Shown here piece by piece: positions 1 through 11,350 of a stretch of DNA of 64,000 nucleotides (position 1 is the first letter of the stretch; every line of letters starts with the position of its first letter). This stretch comes from Diadema setosum (taxonomy: Eukaryota; Echinodermata; Echinoidea; Diadematoida; Diadematidae), in contig NC_092705.1 of NCBI RefSeq assembly GCF_964275005.1, positions 11,161,912 to 11,225,911 on the forward strand, given 5' to 3'. Made by a program: the position numbers and the translations under genes. The notes under the pieces were generated by a model. The model saw nothing but the letters and a program-made list of their open reading frames with translations. It was not told the origin of the DNA and ran no database searches.

Positions 1-2
1 GT

Positions 3-104
3 AGGTTAATCACCATGCAGAAGCATGATGATAATGGACTCTGGTCTTACGTACACATGAAAGCGTTTAAAAAATCAAAGGTAGAGAATGTTTTGAAAGT
101 TTAA
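3..104 (+). other. Possible coding fragment at window edge
   Basis: This frame is open from the window edge to a TAA at 102-104 and includes residues LWSYVHMKAFKKSK. A GT that could serve as a donor follows AAAG at 81. I do not recognise the peptide. Its phase at that donor (0) does not match the phase needed by the candidate exon at 229, so the two cannot simply be joined. It could be the edge of a real exon or chance. Confidence 0.15.
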
Positions 105-228
105 TATAAAGATAGCCATATGGAATACATGGATATCATGTTGTAGATTCGCAAAACAATGGATCTGTTTTATACTTGCTAATAATGTAACTTCATACGT
201 ACAAATCCACAACGCTTTTTTTTAACAG

Positions 229-394
229 GGATAAAAAGAAGGAGTTATTTCTAGTTCTACAGAATTCCCCCAAGATAGATTGCAGTAAAACAAATCTGGA
301 TAAACTAATTAAAGATATTATTGAATATAATTCAGAGAGAGACGTGGGAGAAAATGTACTTTTAGTTTGTTTAATTAAGCCTACTCCTCATTGA
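229..394 (+). CDS. Candidate 3'-terminal exon of an unidentified gene
   Basis: A pyrimidine-rich tract ends in AACAG at 224-228 and is followed by an open frame from 230 to a TGA at 392-394 (54 codons). The first base, 229, would complete a split codon. The peptide is rich in Lys, Asp and Glu and ends in LLVCLIKPTPH; it matches no family I can name. AT-rich background can produce a frame of this length by chance, so the acceptor and the charged, non-repetitive composition are the only support. Upstream exons would lie left of the window. The phase does not match the open fragment ending near position 80. Confidence 0.25.
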
Positions 395-1412
395 GACATT
401 AGAAGATATCAATTTCATTATCAAAATGTTTCTTATCCATTTTATGAAAACGTAGAAAAATGTGTATATTCAAGAAATGGTATTGATTTGTGGGAATGGG
501 CAAAGCTGTGCAATAGGATTAAGCACCAGCAAATGGTGTCTAGCGTGGACAATTTGATGGGTATGTGATCAATTATTGTAAACCGACACCCGGTATCGTA
601 TGTCCGACTCCAATAAACGTAGTAATACGGAATTAGTATCGGAGGCAAAATTCAGGACAGAGATGGATACTATAACCGTTGTTACCGCAGAAGATGTTCG
701 CTACTTGCATATCTTTTACGCTTCCTTCTTTTTTGTTTTGTTATGTTTATTTTATCTCTTTTTTTGGGGGGGGGGGAGGGGAGGAGGAGTTTACTGGAAA
801 CAACCTACTCATGCCTCAGTGTACACAAGTAAGGAAGGTCCAGGAGAGTTGAGCCGCTCTTTTACGTAATGAACCACATTTCCTAAAATTTGAATCACTG
901 GTTGGAGAACTTCTTGTCATCCTTACAATACCACAAAAATAACTGCTCCTGTAATAATTATGTAAATGACAGAAAAGGTCTTACCTCTAATTCTGGAAAC
1001 AAATTTATTCAGCAATTTAGAGTTCTGCCCTCACCCATGTTCATTAACCTATTAAACAACTCTTTGCCATGACCAAAAAGAAAGATTTGTGACACTCTGC
1101 CAACAGTTGGCATTTGAACTTTGTATCTGGAGTATAAGTGGCAGTTCTGGGTGGTGGATCAAATCTCCTTGTGGCTCAACCCACCAGGATCTCCCGTAAA
1201 TTTGCGACAAATTCCGGGTTCGACTCATGGGCGTAAATCCCGGGGGGGGGGGGGATGGGGGGGATATATCCCCCCCACTTTTGAAGGAGGGGGGGATGGC
1301 CTGTACAAATATCCCCCCCTGAAATTCTCCCAAGAAAAAGATGTAGGAACAAAAAAAAAACAAACAAACAAAAAGAAATGTGGTGATATTGATTTCAGCA
1401 CGATGGATTATT
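395..1412. other. Noncoding stretch with poly-G tracts
   Basis: No gene is recognisable. It contains a G-run near 765-785, a longer G-run near 1241-1266, and a short inverted G/C pair around 1250-1320 (GGGGGGATATATCCCCCC) that could form a hairpin or quadruplex. The open frames here are created by the homopolymers. Confidence 0.5.
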
Positions 1413-1752
1413 GCATAGCCTATAATCTAGGCGGAGAATGCAATTATTGTTTTGTAATTTGCTGTTAAGCTAAACGTATGATGCAGCGAGATAATTGTCT
1501 TTGCCAAGCGATACATCTGATGCGGCGAGACTACGATCAGTGGACGCATCTACCGCGTCCGCTAGGCGCCACGATCGGTGGCAGTGTTTTGTTGTTTTTT
1601 TTCGTATAAGAAGACTGCCACCGATCAAAAAAAAAATAAGAAAGAAAACAACGACAAACAACTGGATCATAGGCGGTGTATTCGCGCGCATCCCACTGTT
1701 CGTAGTCTCGTCGCATCAGACCAGCTGCATCCCCACCTAGGTTATAGGCTAC
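1413..1752. mobile_element. Foldback MITE-like element
   Basis: Two nested inverted-repeat pairs define it. The outer pair is ATAGCCTATAATCTAGG near 1415 against CCTAGGTTATAGGCTAC near 1736-1752. The inner pair is about 27 bp, GATGCGGCGAGACTACGATC at 1509 onward against its near-complement at 1693-1720. It encodes no protein. The class is unknown and the ends are approximate. Confidence 0.55.
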
Positions 1753-1800
1753 ATACTGTAATGCATGAGCATGACGTTCGCACGCCCGCCTCGTGACGAG

Positions 1801-2022
1801 AGCATACTGTATTTCATGATATATTCGCGGCACGAAATTTTCGCGAATTGGAGCCGACGGCCTTTTTCGTGGCAAGAAATTTTCGCGAATTGCCACTTGC
1901 GTTCATGCATATAGTGTAGATAAAGAAATTTCGCGTGCATTTTAATTTCGCGAATCTTGGCGCTCGCGAAATTCGTGAAATTAAAATGCACGCGAACATT
2001 CCTCGTTTTACAGTATACTGCT
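1801..2022. mobile_element. Short MITE with CATACTGTA-type ends
   Basis: The left end AGCATACTGTATTTC and the right end, which reads CAGTATACTGTAAAACGAGG on the minus strand, form imperfect terminal inverted repeats of about 28 bp, both running into TATTCGCG or GTTCGCG. Inside are several TTTCGCGAATTG direct repeats and an inverted TGCATTTTAATTTCGCGAA pair. No coding capacity is seen. Confidence 0.55.
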
Positions 2023-2070
2023 GAACAGTGCTAGCAGCGCTCGTGTACTTCTCTCGCACACCAATGCATG

Positions 2071-3320
2071 CAGTGGCGTATCTAGGGGGGGGGGGGGGCA
2101 AGGGGGGCAAGGGGGCACGTGCCCCGGGCGCCACTCCTTGGGGGCGCAAAAAAAAAAAACGAAGAAGAAGAAGAAAAAAATCTAAAAATAACAGAAGAAG
2201 AAGAAACTCGCCCGGAAGGGGGGGGGGAATGGTGGGGGGGGGGAGGGGGCTGAAAACCAAATCAAAGAAGATAAAAACAAACATGATGATGACGCGGACA
2301 AAATGACAATTTTCATTGCGTTCACACAAGAATTCCATGTTCTGTAAACTGAAATACAAAAAACTTTAATTTTCGGCTCGCTCGCTGCGCTCGCTCGCCA
2401 AAATTTATATAAAAAAAGAAGGTAAGAACAAAACATGATGATGACGCGGACAAAATGACAATGTCTATTGTGTTCACACATGTCATTTTATATTTAGCTG
2501 GCAAAATGTTCACGGAGCAGCGGCTGCAATTTCTTTCGTTCTGAAGCGATCGCCAATGGTTTAACAGAAGGCGCCAACGGTTTCGAACATACGGGGGGGG
2601 GGCGCAAAAAAAAAAACACAAATCAAACAAGATAAGAACAAAACGTAATGATGACGCGGAAATATACAAATTTCGGCTCACTCACTCGTACTAATTTAGA
2701 GTATTTTTTTCCAAGTCCTCAGTTTGTTGGTATAAATCGTTATCTATAAGGCCGTCACTATAATCTTGATTAAAATTGTAAGATGTAATAAGCAAAAAAT
2801 GACAAGAGTTCCATGTTTTGTAAGCTGAATTACGAAAATATTCGGCTCGCTCGCTGCGCTCGCTCGCCAAAATTTATCAAAGAAAAAAAAAGAGATAAGA
2901 ACAAAACGTGATGATAATGCGGAAATAGACCTATACAAATTTCGGCTCACTCGCGCGTACTAATTTAGGGTATTTTTTAAAGTCCTCAGCTTGTGGTATA
3001 AATCGTTATCTATAAGGCCGTCACTATATCATGATTAGAATTGTAAGATTTAATAAGCAAAAAATGACAAGAATTCCATTTTTGTAAGCTGAAATACAAA
3101 AATTTTCGGCTCGCTCGCTGCGCTCGCTCGCCAAATTTATCAAAATTCATACATTTAAATCACCCTCAAAATGACCCCTTTAAGTGCTTGAAAAAAGCAT
3201 ATCATGTGGACTTTGTTTAAAGTCCCTACCGGGATCGGGTTGGGTTGAACACTTTTTCAGAAATTAAGGGCGCAATTTTCTCGCTTGCCCCGGGCGCCGT
3301 TTTCCCTAGATACGCCACTG
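2071..3320. mobile_element. hAT-like non-autonomous DNA transposon, 1.25 kb
   Basis: The terminal inverted repeats are CAGTGGCGTATCTAGGG at 2071 and CCCTAGATACGCCACTG ending at 3320. They are flanked by the exact duplication ATGCATG at 2064-2070 and 3321-3327. CAGTGGCG ends with a 7-8 bp target duplication are typical of hAT-superfamily elements. A second, GC-rich part of the ends (GCCCCGGGCGCC) is also inverted. Internally a block with TCGGCTCGCTCGCTGCGCTC occurs three times (near 2374, 2850 and 3107), with a GATAAGAACAAAAC-like segment repeated as well. There is no transposase ORF, so it would depend on an enzyme encoded elsewhere. Confidence 0.75.
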
Positions 3321-3327
3321 ATGCATG

Positions 3328-3779
3328 TAAAGCAATATCGACCGTAATGCATGCTTCGGATGTTGAACTACTATCGTAGCCACACTACCAGATGGCAACC
3401 AGCTGCATTCAACCAGGGAGGTGCTCTTCCCACCTCCTTGATGCAACACAGTCTGTAGGGCCATGGACGTAGGCGTGAACGAGTGCACCATGCCGAGCGT
3501 GATACGACTCACGTCGAGCTCCGCATGAGTTACCCAAAGATCTAGCAAACGAGTTCGTTAACAGCCTTGTACGAGTTTCAGTCGTAGGAATTGCAACGCA
3601 TTTACCCTCTCCATATTGGCTCATATTTGCTCAGTTTGTATAATTCGTTTCCCTCCAGAAAAAAAACAACAACAAAAGGAACGGGTGTCGATTCCCATAT
3701 TTTGCCATAATTTATGCCAAGTACCGCCTTTAATCTAATGAACATTGCTTTAGATTAATGGTTCAGACCTATTAACCAA
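3328..3779. other. Spacer without recognised gene
   Basis: This is mixed-composition DNA between the hAT-like element and the satellite array. Two overlapping minus-strand frames of 71-80 codons show no family motif, splice structure or repeat support. Confidence 0.4.
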
Positions 3780-4645
3780 ACGGCAGTTTTTGGACTGTAA
3801 AATGTCAAAATTTTCAAGCTCGCTCGCTTCGCTTGCTCGCATTGAATCGTCATGCCATTCTCCTGATGTTGCTGCCGGGTAATTGCCAGCAGTTGCGCCC
3901 GGTGCGCCCCCACCCCCTTAATTTCCTAAGCGAAAAAAGTACAGCTACAAACGGCAGTTTTTGGATTGTAAAATGTCAAATTTTCAAGTTCGCTCGCTTC
4001 GCTCGCTCGCATTTAATCGTCATGCCATTCTCCTGATGTTGCTGCGGGTAATTACCAGCAGTTGCGCTCGGTGCGCCCCCCCCCTTATTTTTCAAAGCGA
4101 AAAAGATATAGCTACAAACGGCAGTTTTTGGACTGTGAAATGTCAAAATTTTCAAGCTCGCTCGCATTTAATCGTTAGGTCACATCTCCTGATGTTGCTG
4201 CCAGTAATTTGTCAGCAGTTGCGCCCGGTGCGCCCCACCCCCCTTAATTTCCTAAGCGAAAAAATATAGCTACAAACTGCCGTTTTGGGGACTGTACAAT
4301 GTCAAAATTTTCAAGCTCGCTTGCTTCGCTCGCTCGAATTATATTAATCGCTATGCTATTCTCCTGATGTTGCTGCCGGGTAATTGCCAGCAGTTGCGCC
4401 GGTGTCCCCCCCCCCCCCCCTAATTTTCAAAAAACGGCAGTTTTTGGGACTGTAAAAATGTCAAAATTTTCAAGCTCGCTCGCTTCGCTCGCTCGCATTT
4501 AATCGTTATGTCATTCTCCTGATGTTGCTGCCAGTATTAAATTGCCAGCAAATGCGCCCGGTGCGCCCCCCTTAATTTCCAAAGCGAAAAAAAAAAAAAA
4601 AATTAGCTACAAACGGCCGCTTTTGGACTGTACAATGTCAAAATT
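3780..4645. repeat. Satellite array, ~160-180 bp unit, about five copies
   Basis: The segment ACGGCAGTTTTTGGACTG recurs at 3780, 3951, 4118, about 4275, 4434 and (varied) 4613. Each unit then carries AATGTCAAAATTTTCAAGCTC, a CGCTCGCTTCGCTCGCTCGC block, TCCTGATGTTGCTGCC, a GCCAGCAGTTGCGC block, a C-tract and AAGCGAAAAA. Intervals vary (171, 167, ~157, ~159, 179), mainly from homopolymer length. Long frames across it are by-products of the repetition. Confidence 0.85.
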
Positions 4646-4734
4646 CATGATCGCGTTCATGATCTTCAGTGTAAGAATTAAGACAAGAAGTTTCTCTCCC
4701 ATTTTATAGGCAAAATTGTTCAATAATAATCTAC

Positions 4735-5510
4735 ATAAAGTGTACTGCTACCTTAACATGTTGGACTGTTTCAAGTCGATAGAACACGCAAAAAAAAATG
4801 AATCAAATTGCACCATTTACAACATCAATATGCAAAAAGTTCTCACTGTGGGAGGGGGAAACCCCCCTCCCACACCCTCCCCCCTCGCTCGCATCGCTCC
4901 TTCGCATCTAATCGCTCCCCCTAAGATCAAATCCTGGCTACGCCGGTGATAGGCCCCACTATTTAGGCCTTTCACAGTGATGTCGCACCAGGCGGAGCAA
5001 GAGCTGAAATACCACAATGTATAGTCATTCAATTATCTATAAATATTTCTTTTCTTACTTGTTTTTTATAGAAAAATCCCCAAATTTCACCAAAAGTGTG
5101 CACCAGATCGCTGAAAAAAAAATGAATCAAATTGCACCATTTACAACATCAATATGCAAAGTTCTCACTGTGGGAGGGGGAAGCCCCTCCCACACCCTCC
5201 CCCTCGCTCGCATCGGCTCCTTCGCATCTAATCGCTCCCCCTAGATCAAATCCTGGCTACGCCGGTGATAGGCCCCACTATTTAGGCCTTCACAGTGATG
5301 TCGCACAGGCGGAGCAAGAGCTGAAATACCACGATGTAGTCATTCAATTATCTATGAATATTCTTTTTCTTACTTGTTTTTTTAAGGAAAAAATCCCAAA
5401 TTTCACCAAAAGTGTGCACCACATCGCTGAATTTGAGGTCTGAAAATGCCAAATTTTCCTCATGTGGGAGGGGTTACCCCCTCCCACACCCCTCCCCCCG
5501 CTAGGCCGCT
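4735..5510. repeat. Tandem repeat of ~324 bp, about 2.3 copies
   Basis: Units begin at ATGAATCAAATTGCACCATT at 4798 and 5122, giving a 324-bp period, with a diverged partial third unit from about 5430. Each unit includes an inverted GTGGGAGGGG/CCCCTCCCAC hairpin, a CTCGCTCGCATCG block and AAATCCTGGCTACGCCGGTG. The last resembles a hAT-type terminal repeat read outward, so the array may be built from amplified transposon ends. Confidence 0.75.
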
Positions 5511-5912
5511 CCGCTCCCTCGCACAGATATTCAAACTCAAAGTCCCTCCCCTACCCCCCATCATTAAAACGGAACGATGCCCCTGTGATGATTGATTTAC
5601 TGACTTAATCAAGAAAATTGAAGAATACAATTTATTAATAGCTACAGGAAAATATCTACTACGTTATTCAAGAAATGGATATCCTTATTAGCATTTTATT
5701 GATTTATTTGGGCATTATTCAGGGCTGCGCTACGTTTTTGAAAGTCGGCTGACAAGGAAAAACAAACAAACAAAAACAAGAACAAAAAGTCGTCATATTT
5801 TTGCTGCCACTTCCCCTCCCACTTTGCATGGAAAAGAGTGGGACATTTGATCCTGTAAAGTGTGTGTGTGTGTGGGGGGGGGCAAGCTTTCCCCCCCCCC
5901 TCCCCCCCCCCC

Positions 5913-5958
<46 letters not shown>

Positions 5959-7835
5959 TGCCCCGGGCTGGCGCCGGTCCGGTTTGGGGTAATCGTGGTG
6001 ATGGTGACTATCGCCAATCATCCCCCCCACTCCTCAGTACGGATTTACGCCGTTGTCTGTCACCTGTTTTATATTCATAAATGAATTACAACTACACACG
6101 ATCTAGTCAAATACGTTGCCATGCTGCTATACTCTTCATTCTTGCATGACTTACCACCAGGGCAATGTACATTCTCCACAACTGTAAAGAGAATGTGTAA
6201 ATATGAATTACGATCTGTCAGTGGGTATAATCTAGACACGCTCCTCACGTAGCACCTTACCATCGTACGCGAAGTGGTTCTAATTGATATACATGTACGT
6301 TTAATTTCGTTGCAACGCTCGAGTTGTCTTCAATACAGCGTTAAATGTTCAGTGATCCGGTCGGAGATTATCTTTTCTACATTACACAGGCATCACCTTG
6401 ATCAACCACTTAACAGCAATTTCAAAATTACATTTTGTTCCTATCCCTTGCTGCCATCATCCTACTTTGCTACTATGTCATATATTTTAGCTGTTGTTAT
6501 TGTTGTTGTTGTTTTTGTTTTTGTCGCTGTAGGCCTATTTATAACGAGATAATTGAAAAGAAGAATTGATAAATTTTCACTGTGGCCTAGAGCGGAGCCA
6601 TCAAGTATCTTTTTAATCTAGCAGAACATACACTAACCTTGTGAAAGATTACCTTGATTAAGCTCAATGTAAGAGAATTAAAGTAATGTTTGCGCATCAG
6701 TGTGTATGTGGTGGTTCAATTTATCTCCTGTCTGCAATGACGAATTTTCTCTCCCACTAGCGATTTACTCTTCCTTTCCCCAGGATGAAAGAGCACGATG
6801 CTTATACGTGTATCATTATGTATAGTATATTTTATAGTTGCGTGTGAGGTTGTCAGAGATTAAGGTCAAAAAGTCGTTGGAGGATGATTTTCAATTTCCA
6901 ATATGATTGATTTACGACTCTATTGAAATTAACTATTTGTATATTCGTCTTTTGATTACGATATAAGTATATCCAACCAATTATATTTTTGTTGTTGTTG
7001 TTGTTATTGTTGATGATGTTGTTGTTTTTGTTGTTGTTGATGATGTTGCTTATTTTGGAGGCAACCTATAAGTATCTATGTCATGTTGATCGTGAAGTGT
7101 GTTAAACTTGAAAGCTTCAGATTCCACATTGGCACGCAATATGTGTTAAGTGTCTCCCAAAAGCAAAATCTAGCCGTATAAACAACCGCAGTATGATACA
7201 AAGTATGAGTTGACTTTGAAATGCATGGCGAGAGTTTAAAATGTCATATCTCAAATTCATTTACAAAATAAAAAGCAAAACGCCTAGCTCATTAGGATAG
7301 AACGCCACATTGCTTGTAGAGTAAAGTACATTCAATTTATGCGTACATGCGTCACACGCAGAACACGGGGAAAAGTCCGTGATATTATTCTGATAAAACT
7401 CATACTCATATAGTATGACACAATAACACCTTTTGCATCTATGGTGTGGCAACGTGTTTCTGTCACTTTTTGATATGGGGTTTTCATTTTAAGTACAAGA
7501 AAATCTGACTGCCATGAGGTTGAAATTGCAAACGGAAAAAAGATGCACAACTGTTCGTATTTTTCTGCCTAAAAGTGAGTGACATACGGCTGCGGATACA
7601 CACTGAAGAAGTTATGACAATCAATAGATACACGTTTTCAAGGTATAATAGGCCCTATATCTGAGCTCTAATTCTACTATAAACATCTCGAAATAACCGT
7701 TAATATTAGTCACACGATGCTTAGGTAAACCTTCTTCATTATTCTCTATAGATTTGCAATCAGCTTGAAAAAGACTGCTGAAATTAGGTTGGAGTAAGCA
7801 CGAATTCGAGTGAAACATGAAGCCAATCGATAGAT
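5511..7835. other. Noncoding stretch including a long poly-C tract
   Basis: No gene is recognised. A GT run and G-run at 5860-5882 lead into a nearly pure C tract at about 5890-5958, which creates spurious proline or glycine frames on both strands. GTT-rich runs occur at 6490-6530 and 6990-7050. The remainder shows no repeats or splice-supported frames that I can see. Confidence 0.5.
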
Positions 7836-7951
7836 GGATTATCAGTCCATCGATTATCGATTATTTCTCCACGGCTCAACTCAAGGTACTCTATTATATA
7901 CCTTGAGTGGAGCCGTGGAGGAATAATCGATAATCGATCGACTGGTAATCC
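7836..7951. repeat. Long near-perfect hairpin, 53-bp stem
   Basis: The left arm 7836-7888 and right arm 7899-7951 are reverse complements over 53 positions with about four mismatches, separated by a 10-base loop. The arms contain the palindromic ATCGATTATCGAT and a CTCCACGGCTC block. No terminal duplication or coding capacity is evident. It could be a very small foldback element or a transcribed hairpin. Confidence 0.8.
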
Positions 7952-8806
7952 TTTTAGAGGACATGAGCAAAATTTAAGTTAAAACCTTTATAGGACGCGA
8001 GAAGTTCGTTCTTCCTTAAAGAAACAAAATAGAGTAGGCCTATAGTTAAAGTTATGTCTGATAAAGTTCCGTGTGGTGTGTGAGGAGAAGAAGGAGAAGG
8101 AGAAGGAGAAGAAGAAGAAGAAGAAGAAGAAGAAGAAGAAGAAGAAGAAGAAAGAAGAAGAGGAGAAAGGAATTTTCCCGCAAGGGACGTCACTTTCAAG
8201 TGATCGATGAGGCTTTATAAAGGATGAGTTTGTTTATCTGAAGCCATCTTGTTGCTTTCATTATGCTTTCTGCTTTCTCAAAGTCTACCCTAAACATTCA
8301 TCTGCAGCTTATATACAACTTTCTATTTTTTTTTTTTTGGGGGGGGAGGGGGAACTACCCCCCTCTCTCTCTGAGATTAATTTTCGCCCGAAATCAAATA
8401 ACAATGGCAATGACTGACGCAGGAAGAATATATTCTAGCCTAACAACACTATATTAGCGATTCTATTTCAAGATTGCATGCCGATTGGGTTGATAGCCCA
8501 TGAAATGGGATTTTGTATGCACAGAAATATAATTTCGTTTGACGCACCCCCATTTCTTATATAGCGTGCTTTCTATGGTTTTTATGGTGGTTGTGCAATG
8601 AGCGTCTCATTTCAGTAATTGATCTCAACCATACGTTTTTAATTTTCCGAAGTGTAGATTAACCACGTCATAGAGAAGGTATGTGTGTACGGTAAAATAT
8701 TCGTGAATCAATTTGATGTAAAGAAAAAATTGAGGATAAGAAATGCACAGCAGCTTTTATGATTCATCGACCAAATAAAGGTTGATTGTACACTGAACGT
8801 CTTTTC

Positions 8807-8876
<70 letters not shown>

Positions 8877-9566
8877 TCATATATATGTACATTTTTATAA
8901 TACTATATATATCATACTACGCGTATACAATGATATACATAAACATATACACATACATACATAAATAGGCCTGTATAAATATTTTGTGCGTAATTTTACG
9001 CTTACTTTCGAAAAATGGTCAAACAAACGGGATTCTTGTCAACAGATCTGCTGTAATCTGGTAAAACTACGTTTCTCGTTTGTGGCGATTTCGAAATGTT
9101 CACGTCATGGAATGCCTGACGATTTTCACAGAGTGATTTAGGCCACATAACTTAGAATTGTGTTCTATATCAAATAGGAATCTTGCTTTTTTTTGCGTAA
9201 ATCGAAATAGGAATTCATCATCACGTATTTAGAGAAATTTTACAGATTTTTTAAGAGAAAGTAGTTCTGCCAGAATAATGCAAGTATTAACCAGCATAAT
9301 GATCTGGCAAAGCTAATCATATTTTTTTAGATATTTAGTTTTGCAAGTTTACATCCTACATTTTCTATTTACACCTTGAAACCTGAACTTGAAACTAGTG
9401 TGTTGGTACCGTTTATCTATCTTGAGGGGGGGGGGGGGAACAAAGTTTAAATTATTACTTGAGTCTTTCTATATTAATCTTCTTACTTTGTTGATCTCTT
9501 TGCCCAGTGACGTCGGTAGTGTCGTAAATAAGGAGTGTGCGCATGCATTCTTAAGTTACTACAAGT

Positions 9567-9618
<52 letters not shown>

Positions 9619-10102
9619 TGTACAAAGGCACATTACACACAGGTGTATCTGCCACACGCAAAACGGACGGACAATCTGCACACATCGTCATCGACACACC
9701 GACACGCCTAATCAGTATCAGTAAGTGTATTGTCGCAACTGTTTGGTTTTACTTACACTTCAGCTTATGTCTGCCAGACGTGTCCGCAAAAAGCACGAAC
9801 AAGTTCCCACACAAATCCACTGCACACAGTAAGAAATGACGAAATGCGCATTTGCGTTGGGCAAATTCTAATTTGACACATTTCTTTGCTGGGGTGGGAA
9901 TAAAAAATTAAGCAACTGAATCAGCGGTTGAGTGGAGAGCGTCGTACGTCCGCTGGAGGAGTGCGTTACATTAACTTCACGGGAAAATTCACCTGGCGCG
10001 GGTTTCTTTCGGAGGAAACAGTCATAGTGTCAGGGCGGGATCACTGGAGACAGCTGGACTTTGACGCTTGTAGATTTCCCGTCTCATTCATAGTTGAACA
10101 CA
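7952..10102. other. Noncoding stretch with microsatellites, upstream of the GPCR
   Basis: It contains a GAA/AGA run at about 8088-8165, a T/G tract at 8330-8353, (CA)n at 8809-8871, a G-tract near 9425 and (CA)n at about 9570-9616. No upstream exon or clear core promoter for the receptor was found. In-frame TAG at 10091-10093 closes the receptor frame on its 5' side. Confidence 0.5.
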
Positions 10103-11350
10103 ATGTCCATGTCGACGTCGACCGTGACTTTCAACGCCAGTGTGACGTTGTTGCCTTCCGAGACAGAACTTACCGCATGCACGGGATTTGGTGTCGTACA
10201 GGTGTTTCAAGTCCTCATCGGATTTCTCGGCCTTTTCGGGAATTCAACTTGTGTGATAGTCCTCAGGCGACAATCGGTGAGCAACAATACCAACTGGCTC
10301 ATTGTCAACCAAGCCGTCATCGATTCGATCACTTCATTCATCCTCATCGCCACCGTCATCTCCGAAGGTTGCGGCATTCGCTACATCCCCAAGCCTCCAC
10401 TCGTGACAGAAATCTACTGCAAGTTGTGGAATTCATTTCTGTTCGTGTTTTCGGGTTTCGCAGTTTCAACGTTCAATTTAGTCGTCCTGTCCATCGAAAG
10501 ATATCTCGCCGTGGTTCACCCCGTGTGGTATTTGCATCATTTTAAAAAGCGAGCCGTGTACATTCTTGGGGTCTCCACTTGGTTTCTGGGCCCAATTTTC
10601 CAATTTTTGCTGGTATTCCTCCACTACGATATAACTCCCGAGGGACAATGTCGCTACACTCCAAAATACCAGGGAATTCTAGTGATGCTCTTTGTTTGGG
10701 AATATTTCATTCCCGTCTGTATCATGACTTTCTCGTTTGTCTCCATCCTGCGTAAATTTCGTGAGCTCAACAAGGTGGCGCACAGACGCGGAGCGGGAGA
10801 GTTTGGGCGAATGGCTGTTCTGTCCATCCCTTCTTCAAGCGCGCTCCAGACCAGGGCTCAGCCGACCATTGCATCAGCGATTAGCGAGGAGCCCGACAAA
10901 CAAGCTGACGGCGGGCCTGTAGCGACCATATCCTGCCCAGGCTGCGACAATGCCACCAATCTACAGGGGTCCAGTAGTAATGATATTCCTGAACAAAAGG
11001 ACCCGACTGAAGGAAAGAAAACTCAGCAGTCTGGAGCGGAGCAGTCCATGCCGTCTGCCGCGGAGCAGCCCCGTCGGTCAAACGCAACCGGCATGATCCA
11101 GCGCCGAAACACCACCAAAGTGCTACTTGCTATGTACCTGTTATACTTAATTTGCTGGTCTCCGAACCAGTGGACATTCCTGCAGTTCAACCTTGGTGGC
11201 TACATCGACTTTGATTCGGGGTGGTATCGTTTCTTGGTGATCATGGGGACACTGAACACGTGCGTGAATCCGTTCCTCTTTGCTTTTCGCCTTAAAGTAT
11301 ACCGCAATGAGATGGCGGCGATGTTTCGCGGTTGTTGTAGGCACCACTGA
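10103..11350 (+). CDS. Intronless rhodopsin-class (class A) GPCR, orphan
   Basis: About 415 residues with seven hydrophobic segments, so a plasma-membrane receptor expected to signal through heterotrimeric G proteins. Seen: an N-terminal NAS glycosylation site near residue 11; TM1 GN (about 46-47); TM2 conserved Asp (about 74); the disulphide pair in YCKLW (about 106) and GQCRY (about 182); TM3 ERYLAVVHP (about 132); TM5 FIPVCIM (Pro about 203); TM6 CWSP (about 350); TM7 NPFLFAF (about 388); and a Cys pair near the C-terminus that could be palmitoylated. The third intracellular loop is long (about 110 residues), rich in Ser, Glu, Gln and Pro. The start is ATG at 10103 (A at -3) with a stop just upstream at 10091; ATG 10109 is an alternative. 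Single-exon class A receptors are heavily expanded in some invertebrate deuterostomes. Ligand unknown; peptide or amine receptors are both possible. Confidence 0.9.
   Translation: MSMSTSTVTFNASVTLLPSETELTACTGFGVVQVFQVLIGFLGLFGNSTCVIVLRRQSVSNNTNWLIVNQAVIDSITSFILIATVISEGCGIRYIPKPPLVTEIYCKLWNSFLFVFSGFAVSTFNLVVLSIERYLAVVHPVWYLHHFKKRAVYILGVSTWFLGPIFQFLLVFLHYDITPEGQCRYTPKYQGILVMLFVWEYFIPVCIMTFSFVSILRKFRELNKVAHRRGAGEFGRMAVLSIPSSSALQTRAQPTIASAISEEPDKQADGGPVATISCPGCDNATNLQGSSSNDIPEQKDPTEGKKTQQSGAEQSMPSAAEQPRRSNATGMIQRRNTTKVLLAMYLLYLICWSPNQWTFLQFNLGGYIDFDSGWYRFLVIMGTLNTCVNPFLFAFRLKVYRNEMAAMFRGCCRHH

Noticed and set aside
5793..6084. Proline- or glycine-rich proteins
   Set aside because: They are produced by a ~70-base poly-C tract and vary with homopolymer length; all three frames are similar.
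9928..10545. 205-codon frame overlapping the GPCR start
   Set aside because: It begins with TTG, lies out of frame over the receptor coding sequence, and shows no domain; it is a shadow frame.
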